Positions 25,327 through 33,208 of a DNA stretch of 64,000 nucleotides are shown here, piece after piece. The number at the start of each line of letters is the position of its first letter. Within the stretch, counting starts at the first letter, position 1. Source of the DNA: Micromonosporaceae bacterium KJ-029 (GTDB lineage Bacteria > Actinomycetota > Actinomycetes > Mycobacteriales > Micromonosporaceae); the NCBI GenBank assembly GCA_005402585.1, contig BIFP01000068.1:248001-312000 (forward strand). The letters run 5' to 3'. The notes below the pieces were generated by a model that saw only the letters and a program-made list of their open reading frames with translations, did not search any database and was not told the DNA's origin. Both the position numbers and the translations under genes were made by a program.

Positions 25327-25375
25327 CCATCGGCCGGGCTCGCTCCGGACGGTCCACAACTCCTAGCATCACGGG

Positions 25376-26593
25376 GTGCGTCTGAGATCCCTCGCCGCCG
25401 TGGTCGCGTTCGGCGTCGCCATCACCGTCCTGTCCGCCTGCGGCCCGTCCGTGCCGCGGGCCGACCCGCGCAGCGCCCAGCCGCCGGTGACCGACACCGA
25501 TGCCGCCTCGCCGACGGCCGAGGCCGGGCCACAGGGCGCGCAGGCCGCCCCGCCGGCCCGTACCGGCCTGGGTGGCCCCGGCGGCAGCGCCAGCCCGACC
25601 CCGTCCGCCGCACCGCAGGGCGTACGCCCCTCCGGCAACCCAGCAGGCGGGGCGGCCGTACCGGCCGAGGCGCGGGCGGTGGACACCTCCAAGCCGACCC
25701 GTACCGTCGGCACCGGCACCGCCGCCAGCTGCACCTCCAGCGCGGTGGTCCGGGCGGTGGCGGCCGGCGGGATCATCACCTTCGACTGCGGCCCCGACCC
25801 GGTGACCATCCGGATGACGGCGACCGCCAAGGTACGCAACGCCAACGGCCCGAAGGTGGTGCTCGACGGCGGCGGCAAGGTCACCCTCAGCGGGCAGGGC
25901 AAGCGGCGCGTCCTCTACATGAACACCTGCGACATGCTGCAGGGCTGGACCACCTCGCACTGCGACAACCAGGACCACCCGCAGTTGACCGTGCAGAACC
26001 TGACCTTCGCCGACGGCGACGCCACGGGCCAACGCACCGACGGCGGCGGCGGTGGGGCGATCTTCGTCCGGGGCGGCCGGCTCAAGGTGGTCAACTCGCA
26101 CTTCGTCGGCAACCGCTGCGACCGGACCGGCCCGGACCTCGGCGGTGCCGCCATCCGGGTGCTCGACCAGCACGACGACAAGCCGGTGTACGTGGTGAAC
26201 AGCACCTTCACCGGCGGCTCCTGCGCCAACGGCGGCGCGTTGAGCAGCATCGGCGTCTCCTGGGTGGTGCTCAACAGCGTGCTGCGGGACAACGAGGCGA
26301 TCGGCAACGGCGCCAACCCGGCCCGGCCCGGCACTCCCGGCGGCGGCAGCGGCGGCGCGATCTACTGCGACGGTGACGACTTCTCGGTACAGATCGCCGG
26401 CACGCTCATCGAGGACAACGACGCCAAGGAGGGCGGCGGGGCGATCTTCTTCGTCAGCAACGACCGCACCGGCACCCTGCGGATCGAGGGCTCGAACCTA
26501 CGCCGCAACCCCAGCCACGGCTTCCAGACCTACCCCGGCATCTTCTACCTCGGCTCCGGCAAACCCACCTTCACCTCCACCACCATCCGCTGA
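25376..26593 (+). CDS. Secreted lipoprotein with right-handed beta-helix fold
   Basis: The 405-residue protein has a lipoprotein signal peptide with the lipobox LSAC (Cys22). A proline/alanine-rich linker (to about 110) precedes a parallel beta-helix domain with repeated GGAI/GGA turns: GGGGAIFVRGG, GGAAIRVLDQ, NGGALSSIG, GGGSGGAIYC and GGGAIFFVS. Such domains resemble polymorphic-membrane-protein or pectate-lyase-like folds that bind or cut polysaccharides; no clear catalytic residues are visible. GTG 25376 follows TAGCAT, a leaderless-type -10. It is probably anchored on the outer face of the membrane. Confidence 0.8.
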   Translation: MRLRSLAAVVAFGVAITVLSACGPSVPRADPRSAQPPVTDTDAASPTAEAGPQGAQAAPPARTGLGGPGGSASPTPSAAPQGVRPSGNPAGGAAVPAEARAVDTSKPTRTVGTGTAASCTSSAVVRAVAAGGIITFDCGPDPVTIRMTATAKVRNANGPKVVLDGGGKVTLSGQGKRRVLYMNTCDMLQGWTTSHCDNQDHPQLTVQNLTFADGDATGQRTDGGGGGAIFVRGGRLKVVNSHFVGNRCDRTGPDLGGAAIRVLDQHDDKPVYVVNSTFTGGSCANGGALSSIGVSWVVLNSVLRDNEAIGNGANPARPGTPGGGSGGAIYCDGDDFSVQIAGTLIEDNDAKEGGGAIFFVSNDRTGTLRIEGSNLRRNPSHGFQTYPGIFYLGSGKPTFTSTTIR

Positions 26594-26609
26594 CCCCGGA
26601 GAGGGTGGG

Positions 26610-27692
26610 TCAGTAGGGGTTGCCCTGGCCGGCGAGGCGGGCGTCGCGCAGGGCGGCGGTGCGGCCCGGCAGGTCGGGGGTGGCGGAGAGGGGTGGGCTG
26701 GGGGTGTGGGCGCGTTCGGCCATCCCGGCGAAGAGTTCCTTCAACGCGTCGACCGCGCTGACGCGCGGCTGCCAGCCCAACTCGCGCTCGGCCCGCTCGC
26801 TGGACATCAGCGGCACGTTCAACGCCAGCTCCACCCAGCCGGCGTCGATCGGTTGCAGCCGGGCCCGCCAGGTGAGCGCGGCTGCGGCCCGCAGCACCGG
26901 GGCGGCCACCGGCACCGTCCAACCATGGAAGTGCCGGGCCACCAGCTCCGGGGTCAGCACCGGGTCTGCGGCGACGTTGAAGGCACCGCGCGCGTCGCCC
27001 AGAACCGCCCGCGCGTACGCGTCGGCCACGTCGTCCGCGTGCACCGCCTGCATCCGCAGCCGGCGGTTGGCCGGCACCAGCGGCAGCCGGCCGAAGCGGA
27101 GCAGGCGTACCGGCACCAGCGGCCCGAGAAAATAGCGGGTGATCTCGGTACCGGCGGCCCGCTGGAAGATCAGCCCTGGGCGCATCCGCACCAGCCGCAG
27201 CGCCGGATGGCTCCGCTCGATACCGTCGAGCATCTCCTCCACCGCCGCCTTGTCCCGGCTGTACGACGACTCGGCCACCCCGGTCGTCGGCCACCGCTCG
27301 CTGACCGGGGCATTCTTCGGGCCGGGCGCGTACGTGCCAACCGACGAGGCGTACACCAGAGCCGGCACTCCCGCACGCAGTACCGCGTCCACCACCGCCC
27401 GACTGCCACCCACGTTGGTACGGCGCAGCACCTCCTGGTCGTGGCTGGGCTGGATCTGCCAGGCCAGGTGCACCACCGCACCCGCCCCGGCGAAAACCTC
27501 GGTGAGCTGGTCCGACGCGCTCGGCAGACCGATGTCGCAGGAGTGCCACCGCACCCCGTCGTACGGCTCACCCGCCCCCGGCTCGGGCAGCCGGCGCGCC
27601 ACCCCGACGATCTCCACGTCGCGCTCCTGCCGCAACCGCCGCAACAGCGCGGTACCGACGTTGCCGCTCGCCCCCACCACCACGATCCGCAT
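26610..27692 (-). CDS. NAD-dependent epimerase/dehydratase (extended SDR)
   Basis: This 360-residue protein has the Rossmann start VVVGASGNVGTALL, the NAD-binding pattern GAGAVVHLAW, the active-site YxxxK in SSYSRDK and a downstream substrate domain (VHADDVADAYARAVLG). The C-terminal 40 residues are disordered-looking and proline-rich. It resembles UDP-sugar 4-epimerase-like SDRs, but the substrate is not clear. ATG 27692 places the Rossmann strand at the N-terminus; longer starts add only 12 residues. No sugar-pathway genes are adjacent. Confidence 0.85.
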   Translation of the reverse strand: MRIVVVGASGNVGTALLRRLRQERDVEIVGVARRLPEPGAGEPYDGVRWHSCDIGLPSASDQLTEVFAGAGAVVHLAWQIQPSHDQEVLRRTNVGGSRAVVDAVLRAGVPALVYASSVGTYAPGPKNAPVSERWPTTGVAESSYSRDKAAVEEMLDGIERSHPALRLVRMRPGLIFQRAAGTEITRYFLGPLVPVRLLRFGRLPLVPANRRLRMQAVHADDVADAYARAVLGDARGAFNVAADPVLTPELVARHFHGWTVPVAAPVLRAAAALTWRARLQPIDAGWVELALNVPLMSSERAERELGWQPRVSAVDALKELFAGMAERAHTPSPPLSATPDLPGRTAALRDARLAGQGNPY

Positions 27693-27756
27693 GTCCGACC
27701 CGTACCCGATCAGCCGCTTTCCACGCATGCGGGGGTGGCCGGCTGGGGTTTACGGT

Positions 27757-28242
27757 CTAGCGGGACAGCAGGGCGCCGATCAGGCAGGCGAAGGCGATGA
27801 TCGAGCTGATCGTCCGGACCAGATTCCAGCGCACCCAGCTCGCCTCGAACCGCAGCCGTACCGCCGCCAGGTCGGTGATCCCGTCGACCGACCCGGCGGC
27901 GTCCAACTGATTGTTAAGCGGCACGTTGCACCGCATTGTTACGCCAAGCGTGACCAGGTGCCCGAGCAGCGCCGCGACGAGCCAGCCGAACACCGCGCCA
28001 CCGGCGCCGAGATACCCGGCGACGGCCACCGCCACCAGCAGCGGCCCACCGAGGAACACCGACAGGAACCATCCGTTCAGGATCTTCCGGTTGATCGACT
28101 GCATGGTGCCGACCAGCGTCCGGTCGTCGGTCGCGGCCAGACCCGGCATCACCGAGCAGGCGTACGCGAAGAACAGCCCCGCCAGCAGCCCCGTGCCGAG
28201 GGTGCCCCCGGCCAGGACGGCGATGCGAATCGGCTCCGGCAT
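27757..28242 (-). CDS. DUF1772 (anthrone oxygenase-like) membrane protein
   Basis: This 161-residue protein has four hydrophobic helices and the DUF1772 pattern: GLLAGLFFAYACSVMPGL, then MQSINRKILNGWFL, then a late CNVPLNNQLDA and RWNLVRTI. The family includes anthrone oxygenase-like proteins and many of unknown role. ATG 28242 has a good GGGAGG ribosome site. It is the last chromosomal gene before the tRNA-Lys gene and its integrated element. Confidence 0.85.
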   Translation of the reverse strand: MPEPIRIAVLAGGTLGTGLLAGLFFAYACSVMPGLAATDDRTLVGTMQSINRKILNGWFLSVFLGGPLLVAVAVAGYLGAGGAVFGWLVAALLGHLVTLGVTMRCNVPLNNQLDAAGSVDGITDLAAVRLRFEASWVRWNLVRTISSIIAFACLIGALLSR

Positions 28243-28401
28243 GCTGGACCTCCCCTGTCGTACTGCCAACCGCGCCGATCCTGCCAGCCCCGGTCGACCC
28301 CCTCGACCCCGTACGCTGTCCGGCGCGGTGTCCAGGGCCATCGATGGCGGCGCGGGAAGCCGCGAGCCCGATCCCGCGGGTGTCCGGTAACCTGAGCGCG
28401 C

Positions 28402-28473
28402 GGGCCGCTAGCTCAATGGCAGAGCTGTGGACTTTTAATCCATAGGTTCAGGGTTCGAGTCCCTGGCGGCCCA
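28402..28473 (+). tRNA. tRNA-Lys (anticodon UUU)
   Basis: It folds as a canonical cloverleaf: acceptor GGGCCGC / GCGGCCC with discriminator A, D-arm GCTC/GAGC, anticodon stem GTGGA/TCCAT with loop CTTTTAA and anticodon TTT at 28434-28436, and T-arm CAGGG-TTCGAGT-CCCTG. CCA is not encoded. Its 3' half from position 37 onward is duplicated at 38902-38943, so it is the integration target of the following element. The gene itself stays intact. Confidence 0.95.
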
Positions 28474-28478
28474 CTCTT
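28437..28478. other. attL core of the integrative element
   Basis: This 42-bp sequence runs from the base after the anticodon to 5 bp past the tRNA end and is identical to 38902-38943. After two mismatches, a further 11 bp (GCAGGTCAGCG) also match, to 28491 and 38956. Confidence 0.92.
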
Positions 28479-28528
28479 ACGCAGGTCAGCGGCCCTTCCG
28501 GGCGCCGGTGGAGCCGCGATCCCGGCCC

Positions 28529-28548
28529 GTACAGCAGCGAAGTACAGC
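28529..28548 (+). promoter_or_regulatory. Predicted integrase arm-type sites, left
   Basis: Two direct GTACAGC copies are separated by 6 bp (13-bp period), 51 bp inside attL. The same pair with the same spacing occurs near attR at 38798-38817. The location fits arm-type binding sites of a tyrosine integrase. Confidence 0.55.
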
Positions 28549-28582
28549 GTCGGCCAGGAGTGGGGCAACAGCGCCCACCTGA

Positions 28583-28600
28583 GGTACAGTTTTCTGTACC
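28583..28600. promoter_or_regulatory. Operator of the toxin-antitoxin operon
   Basis: GGTACAG-TTTT-CTGTACC is a perfect 7-bp inverted repeat ending 16 bp before the antitoxin ATG. YefM-type antitoxins recognise TGTACA-containing palindromes, so this is the expected autoregulatory site. Confidence 0.7.
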
Positions 28601-28616
28601 TGCCCTGGAGGTGGTC

Positions 28617-28892
28617 ATGCGGACCGTGAACTTCACCCAGCTACGCCAGAACCTGGCCGCCGAACTCGACAGCGTCATCAACGACGCCGAGGAAGTGGTG
28701 GTGACCCGGTCGGGCCACGAGCCGGTGGTGATTGTGTCGCTCGCCGAGTACGAGTCGATGAAGGAAACCGAGTACCTCCTGCGCAGCCCCAGCAACGCCG
28801 CAGCGCTACGCCGATCGATCGCCGAGCTTGAGCAGGGTGACACCGCCGAGCGGGAACTGATCGACCCGGACGCCGCGCGGGACGTCGCGTGA
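28617..28892 (+). CDS. Antitoxin, Phd/YefM family
   Basis: This 91-residue protein has the Phd/YefM N-terminal DNA-binding domain (MRTVNFTQLRQNLAAELDSV, VVVTRSGHEPVVIVSLAEYE) and a C-terminal acidic toxin-binding tail. It would neutralise the adjacent YoeB-type toxin and repress the operon through the palindrome at 28583. ATG 28617 follows a CTGGAGG ribosome site. The pair sits between attL and the integrase, so it probably stabilises the integrated element. Confidence 0.9.
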   Translation: MRTVNFTQLRQNLAAELDSVINDAEEVVVTRSGHEPVVIVSLAEYESMKETEYLLRSPSNAAALRRSIAELEQGDTAERELIDPDAARDVA

Positions 28893-29146
28893 GGCTGGTC
28901 TTCACCGCGACAGCATGGAGCCAGTACCTCAGCCACACCGACCGCAAGCTGGTCAAGCGCATCAATGAACTGATCGCGGACGTGATGCGCAACGGCTACG
29001 AAGGCATCGGCAAGCCGGAACCCCTACGGGGCGAGCTGTCCGGCTTCTGGTCCCGCCGAATAGATCGCGAACACCGACTGGTGTACCGGATCACCAAGGA
29101 CGACGTCGAGATCATCGCCTGCCGGTACCACTACGGCGACCGGTAG
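28889..29146 (+). CDS. Toxin, YoeB/Txe family mRNA endoribonuclease
   Basis: This 85-residue protein matches YoeB: FTATAWSQYLSHTDRKLVKR, GKPEPLRGELSGFWSRRID, EHRLVYRI and CRYHYGDR at the C-terminus. Residues equivalent to the catalytic set are present (Glu44, Arg63, His81). YoeB cleaves mRNA at the ribosomal A site. GTG 28889 overlaps the antitoxin stop by 4 bp, the usual coupling. It appears intact and functional. Confidence 0.92.
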   Translation: MRLVFTATAWSQYLSHTDRKLVKRINELIADVMRNGYEGIGKPEPLRGELSGFWSRRIDREHRLVYRITKDDVEIIACRYHYGDR

Positions 29147-29178
29147 CGGACCAGCGTGGAGACAGCAGCGTCCGGCCG

Positions 29179-30399
29179 TCATCGGTCGAGCGTCTGGCCG
29201 AGCCGCTTGAGGGCGTCGCGGGTGGCCGCCGAGGACACCACCGTGTAGATCTCCATGGTGATGGCGAACTGCGCGTGCCGGAGGATCTGCATCGCCACCC
29301 GGGGATGCACGTCCAGGTCGGCCAGGAGCGAGGCGCAGGTACGCCGGGCGTCCCGCACGGTAATGCGCCGGATTCCGGCCGCGTCGCAACGCCGATCCCA
29401 GAAGCGGTTGAAGTTGCGCGGCTCGACCGGCCGACCGTAGCGGGTGGTGAAGACGAGCTCCGACGGCTGCCAGGCTGGACCGGCGGCGTCGCGGGCATCG
29501 GTCTGGGCGACGCGGCGGCGGCCGAGCGCGACGGCGCAGATGTCCGGCAGCGGCAGGGTGGCGTCCGAGGCGGCCGTCTTCGTCTCCCGGTGCAGCAGTT
29601 CGGCACCGACCCGCTGAAGTTGACGATCGATGGTCAACTCCCCCGCGTCGAGGTCGACGTCAGCCCAGGTGAGCCCCAACATTTCACCCTTGCGCAGACC
29701 GAGCACCAGAACCAGGACGTACGCGGCGTAGAGCGGATCATCGTCCGCGCGAGCCGACTCCAGGAAGCGCCGGGCCTCGTCGCTCGTCCACGCCTTCCGC
29801 TTGCGCTTGCGTACCGTTGGCAGCTTCACCAGCGACGCCACGTTGCGGGTGATCAGCCCTTCGGTGATCGCCTGGGACAGCAGCGTCCGGAGCACGGTCC
29901 GAAGGTGGGTGACGCTGGTCGGCGAGGGCAGATCCCGGCAGCAGCGGCCGAGGGCACAGCAGCGACGCTGGACGGGCTTGCGCCGCTCGTCCTTGCCCTG
30001 GGCGCAGCACTGACAGGTCCGCCCGACCTCGTTGATCCACGTCTGGACGTCGCTGACCCGCAGCTTGTCGAGGCGCTTCCGGCCCAGCCCCGGCACGAGG
30101 TAGAGCCGCACCACCACCTCGTAGGTGACGTAACTGCCCGGAGCCAGGTTCGGCTTGACGATCTCCCGCAGCCAGTAGCCGGCGTACTCCCCCACCGTCG
30201 GGGAGCGGGTCGCCACTGGGCCGGCCTTGGCCTGTCCGTGCAGCTTGATCCACTTGTCGTGGACCTCCTCGCGGGTCTTGCCGTAGACCCACTTCCGGCC
30301 CCGCTTGCCGTCGGGCTTCTCGACCCACACGTACGCGGCGAAGCCGTTCCGGTACGGGAAGATCGAGCCTTCCCCGTTCGCGCGAGATCGTCCGGGCAT
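29179..30399 (-). CDS. int: Tyrosine recombinase integrase of the AICE
   Basis: The 406-residue protein has an N-terminal AP2-like arm-binding region (GSIFPYRNGFAAYVWVEKPD), a core-binding domain and a C-terminal catalytic domain. The latter includes LGLRKGEMLGL (first Arg), RDARRTCASLLADLDVHPRV (box II, with Arg in place of the first His), LRHAQFAITMEIY and the nucleophile Tyr in IYTVV. A cysteine-rich insert in the core-binding domain (TCQCCAQG...RCCALGRCC) may bind zinc. It catalyses integration into tRNA-Lys. ATG 30399 shares one base with the excisionase stop (TGATG). Confidence 0.93.
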   Translation of the reverse strand: MPGRSRANGEGSIFPYRNGFAAYVWVEKPDGKRGRKWVYGKTREEVHDKWIKLHGQAKAGPVATRSPTVGEYAGYWLREIVKPNLAPGSYVTYEVVVRLYLVPGLGRKRLDKLRVSDVQTWINEVGRTCQCCAQGKDERRKPVQRRCCALGRCCRDLPSPTSVTHLRTVLRTLLSQAITEGLITRNVASLVKLPTVRKRKRKAWTSDEARRFLESARADDDPLYAAYVLVLVLGLRKGEMLGLTWADVDLDAGELTIDRQLQRVGAELLHRETKTAASDATLPLPDICAVALGRRRVAQTDARDAAGPAWQPSELVFTTRYGRPVEPRNFNRFWDRRCDAAGIRRITVRDARRTCASLLADLDVHPRVAMQILRHAQFAITMEIYTVVSSAATRDALKRLGQTLDR

Positions 30400-30596
30400 C
30401 AGGCCGCCTCCTGCCGCTCGACCTGGTCACGGATGTAGTCGTCGACCCATTCGGGGAGGACGCGGCGGTACTTGCCGTCCTTGATGGAGCGCAGCTCGCC
30501 GGTGGCGATCTTCATCTTGACCTTGGACAGGCCGAAGCCGAGCAGGACGGCGACCTCGGCGGGCGAGTACCAGCGGGGGCGGAGGTCCTGGTTCAT
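30399..30596 (-). CDS. xis: Excisionase (MerR/BldC-like helix-turn-helix)
   Basis: This 65-residue helix-turn-helix protein (WYSPAEVAVLLGFGLSKVKM, IKDGKYRRVLPEWVDDYI) matches the helix_turn_helix_17/excisionase type that accompanies AICE integrases. It directs the integrase toward excision. ATG 30596 overlaps the rep stop by 4 bp (ATGA) and its stop touches the int start, so rep-xis-int form one coupled operon. Confidence 0.9.
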   Translation of the reverse strand: MNQDLRPRWYSPAEVAVLLGFGLSKVKMKIATGELRSIKDGKYRRVLPEWVDDYIRDQVERQEAA

Positions 30597-32155
30597 GCGG
30601 CGGCTCCGGTGAGCCAGGCTTCGTGGGCGAGTTCTTCCCGGCCGATGCGTCTGGCCTGCCGGCGTTGGGCGGCGGCGGTGTTGGCCAAGAGGGCGTCACC
30701 GTCGGTGCGCCAGCCAGCCCCGATGTAGGTGAGGGTGCCGACGGTGCGCCTGTCGGCGGTTTCGTCGTCTTCGGTGCGGCGGTAGGTGGCGCGGGTGTCG
30801 CGGAGCAGGCCGAAGGTGACCGAGTAGCGGCGGGCTTTGGTGAGGAAGTGGCCGCCGAAGCCGAGCATGTGCGCCCAGCGGCGCAGTCCGGCGTAACGGT
30901 TGGTGTCAAGGCGGCCTTGACGGTCCCCGGGCTGGGCGGCGCTTCCGGTGGTGCGGGTGGCCGTCGGGCGTCCGAGTCGCCAGCAGGCGTCGATGAGGCG
31001 GGCGAGGTGGTCGCCGTCGGGGTTGGCGTAGGTATCGATGGTGCCGGGGGTAAGGCGGGTCGAGGTGTGGCCGGTGACCTCGGTGGCTTTGGTGGCGTAC
31101 TTGGCGAGGTAGGCGGCCACCTTGGCGTCGGTCACGGCACCATCGCCGCTACCGATGCGGCGCACGTCGACCTGCTCACCCCAGACCACCGACCAACCGT
31201 CTGGGCGGTCGGGGTGCGCTGGGGTGGTGACGGTGATCTGCCGGGCGGCGGCGTGCACGGCGGCGTCCAGGTCGGCGACGGTGATCCCGGCCGGCGGCGG
31301 CACCAGAGCGTCCTTGTTGTCGGGGTCGACGCCGTCGAGGCGCATCAGGACGTGGAAGTGCACGGCTCCTCGGCGCTGCATCTCGGCGACCTTGCCGTGC
31401 GACACCCGCACGGGCGGCATCCGACGAATCCGGCCGGAGTCGGTGGCGACCTGGACGTGGCCGATGCCGCGTCGGCGGCAGAGGGCGGCGAGCTGGCGTT
31501 CGATGGCCTGCTTGGTGCGCCGCCACAGTTCACCGGAGTAGTAGTTCCACACGGCTTGGTGGTCGTGGTCGTAGCAGTCCAGACAGAGTGGCCGTCCGAG
31601 TTGTGGATCGTCGGTGTCGTGGCGGGCGAAGCAGGCCGCGGGCTGTCCGTGCTGGCAGGGGCCGGCGGTACGGCGGGCGTGGCAGGGCGCGGGCCGGCAG
31701 TCGCAGCGTTGGCGGGTGGCGCAGGTGTGGCGGGGGATGTGCCGGTGGTGGACCGCGCCGAAGGACGGGGCGGTGAAGGTGGCGAACACGACCGGATGCC
31801 GGCTGACGGTGGCGGGGACGGTCTTGCCGCCGGTCAGGCCGGTGCGGACGACTTGGAAGGCGTCGCCCGCGTAGACCCAGGCGCAGTCGGGGCACTGCGA
31901 TGCGCGGCGGTTGCCGCACGCCTTGTAGATCGCGCGGTCGGGCAGCTCGTCGGTGTGCAGTTCTCCGGTGATGCGGCCGGTGTCGGCCTCCACGGCGGTG
32001 AGGGTGCCGGTGAGGCGGATCGGGCGGGTACAGCCGCCAGCGGCGGCGGTGTGTTCCAGCCAGCCGAAGTAGTCGGGCGTGGCGGCACGGTGCAGGGCTT
32101 GGGCGATCCGGCCAGCGGCGAGGCCGGGCCGGGACAGGGCGAGTGGAGCGGACAG
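30593..32155 (-). CDS. repSA: RepSA-like rolling-circle replication initiator
   Basis: The open frame is about 520 residues. It has cysteine-rich zinc-finger-like segments (CGNRRASQCPDCAWVY, CDCRPAPCH), an HUH-type metal motif in GAVHFHVLMRLDG, and a later AYLAKYATKATE segment, as in pSAM2 RepSA proteins. It nicks and initiates autonomous replication of the excised element. The start is uncertain: GAGGAG sits 7 bp before a CTG at 32155, which fits the homologous N-terminus (SAPLALSRPGLAAGRIAQ). GTG codons at 32197 and 32200 have weaker context. It is first in the rep-xis-int operon. Confidence 0.85.
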   Translation of the reverse strand: MSAPLALSRPGLAAGRIAQALHRAATPDYFGWLEHTAAAGGCTRPIRLTGTLTAVEADTGRITGELHTDELPDRAIYKACGNRRASQCPDCAWVYAGDAFQVVRTGLTGGKTVPATVSRHPVVFATFTAPSFGAVHHRHIPRHTCATRQRCDCRPAPCHARRTAGPCQHGQPAACFARHDTDDPQLGRPLCLDCYDHDHQAVWNYYSGELWRRTKQAIERQLAALCRRRGIGHVQVATDSGRIRRMPPVRVSHGKVAEMQRRGAVHFHVLMRLDGVDPDNKDALVPPPAGITVADLDAAVHAAARQITVTTPAHPDRPDGWSVVWGEQVDVRRIGSGDGAVTDAKVAAYLAKYATKATEVTGHTSTRLTPGTIDTYANPDGDHLARLIDACWRLGRPTATRTTGSAAQPGDRQGRLDTNRYAGLRRWAHMLGFGGHFLTKARRYSVTFGLLRDTRATYRRTEDDETADRRTVGTLTYIGAGWRTDGDALLANTAAAQRRQARRIGREELAHEAWLTGAAA

Positions 32156-32613
32156 GGTTCTCTCCTCACGGGGTGGCAGGGACGGAAGACGAAGCACCAC
32201 CAGCCGTGGACGGTGGTCCGCTGGTGGTGTTCGTGGTGTCTCCTGGCACCGCCGTAAGGGCGGCTGACGCCGGAGGGCGGAATCGTGGTGGTGCCACACT
32301 CCGCCGATGGGTGATGTCCTCTCGCACTCGTGGACGTCATGGGGCCGGCACGGGCGGGGAGCCTGAGGTACCGGCATCCGGCGGGATTGCCGCAGGCAGC
32401 CCCACCCGTGAAAGGTGTGCGAATCCGGGCCATCGTGGACGGCGGAAGACCGTGCTGGGCCGCTCGGCGGATTCAGAGGACCGGCGCAATGACCGGGGCG
32501 ATGGAGAGGCGACGGGACGTGGGCCCGCATCAGCGGCAGAAGGCCGCTCGGCATCTCAGAAGTCGAGCCAGCGATCCGGCGGGAAGGCCGCGCTGGCGTG
32601 CTCGACGACCGCC

Positions 32614-32641
32614 AGAGTAGCACCGGGTACCGACACGTCAA
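32614..32641 (-). promoter_or_regulatory. Predicted promoter for rep-xis-int
   Basis: On the minus strand, TTGACG (-35), a 16-bp spacer and TACTCT (-10) fit a housekeeping actinobacterial promoter. Transcription would begin near 32607. This leaves a leader of about 400-450 nt before rep, which is long for this family. Confidence 0.45.
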
Positions 32642-33208
32642 CCCGTCGTGACTCCGCAGCCCCGAGGCGGGACGGCCGGCTGCCGGCCGGTGTGGGAGGA
32701 ATTTCTGTACGTCTATCAAGGCGGCCCTGAACAGGCCGCACGCGCCGCCGCCTGGGCGCGCGCCGGCCGCGCCGCTGTCGCTCTGCGGCCGTCACGCCGG
32801 ATGCCCGGCGGCTGGCGCGGAAGCGGGGAAGCCCGGGGCCGCCGCAGGACGCAGGAGCGTTGACCGGGGTGTGGTGGGCCGACAGCCGGCCGGGCCGCGC
32901 GGCCAGCAGCCCGCGCGGCGTAGGGGAGCGCACGCCGACGCGTCGGCGAGCTGCCGGCGGTCGCGGGGTTGCGGTTACCGCGCCTCCGGCGGGGGCGCTC
33001 CGGCTCCAGGATGGCCGGGGCTCCGTCGGCGGGTCACGGTTCGTGGGTGGTTGCGTGGCCATCCCGCCCGCCATCGACCCGGGCAAGCCGAGCAGACCAC
33101 CACCCGGCCCGCCAGCGTTCGTACGAGCCGTCAAGGTCCGCTTGACATGGCGGGCCGGGCGGCGGCCCGCTCCCCAGGAGGGCGGGTCGACGGCAGACGG
33201 GATGGAGT
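32642..33208. other. Region without a convincing gene, between rep and the cargo operon
   Basis: About 570 bp of very GC-rich sequence. Open frames on both strands here have the amino-acid bias of shadow frames (Arg/Gly/Pro-rich), and none has a recognisable domain or ribosome site. It contains a TTGACA at 33142-33147 with no matching -10. In related elements this side of rep often leads into transfer genes, so it may be the scar of a replacement. Confidence 0.5.

Noticed and set aside
30623..32257. 544-residue plus-strand frame opposite the replication gene
   Set aside because: Gly/Val-rich shadow without domains; the minus strand carries HUH and zinc motifs.
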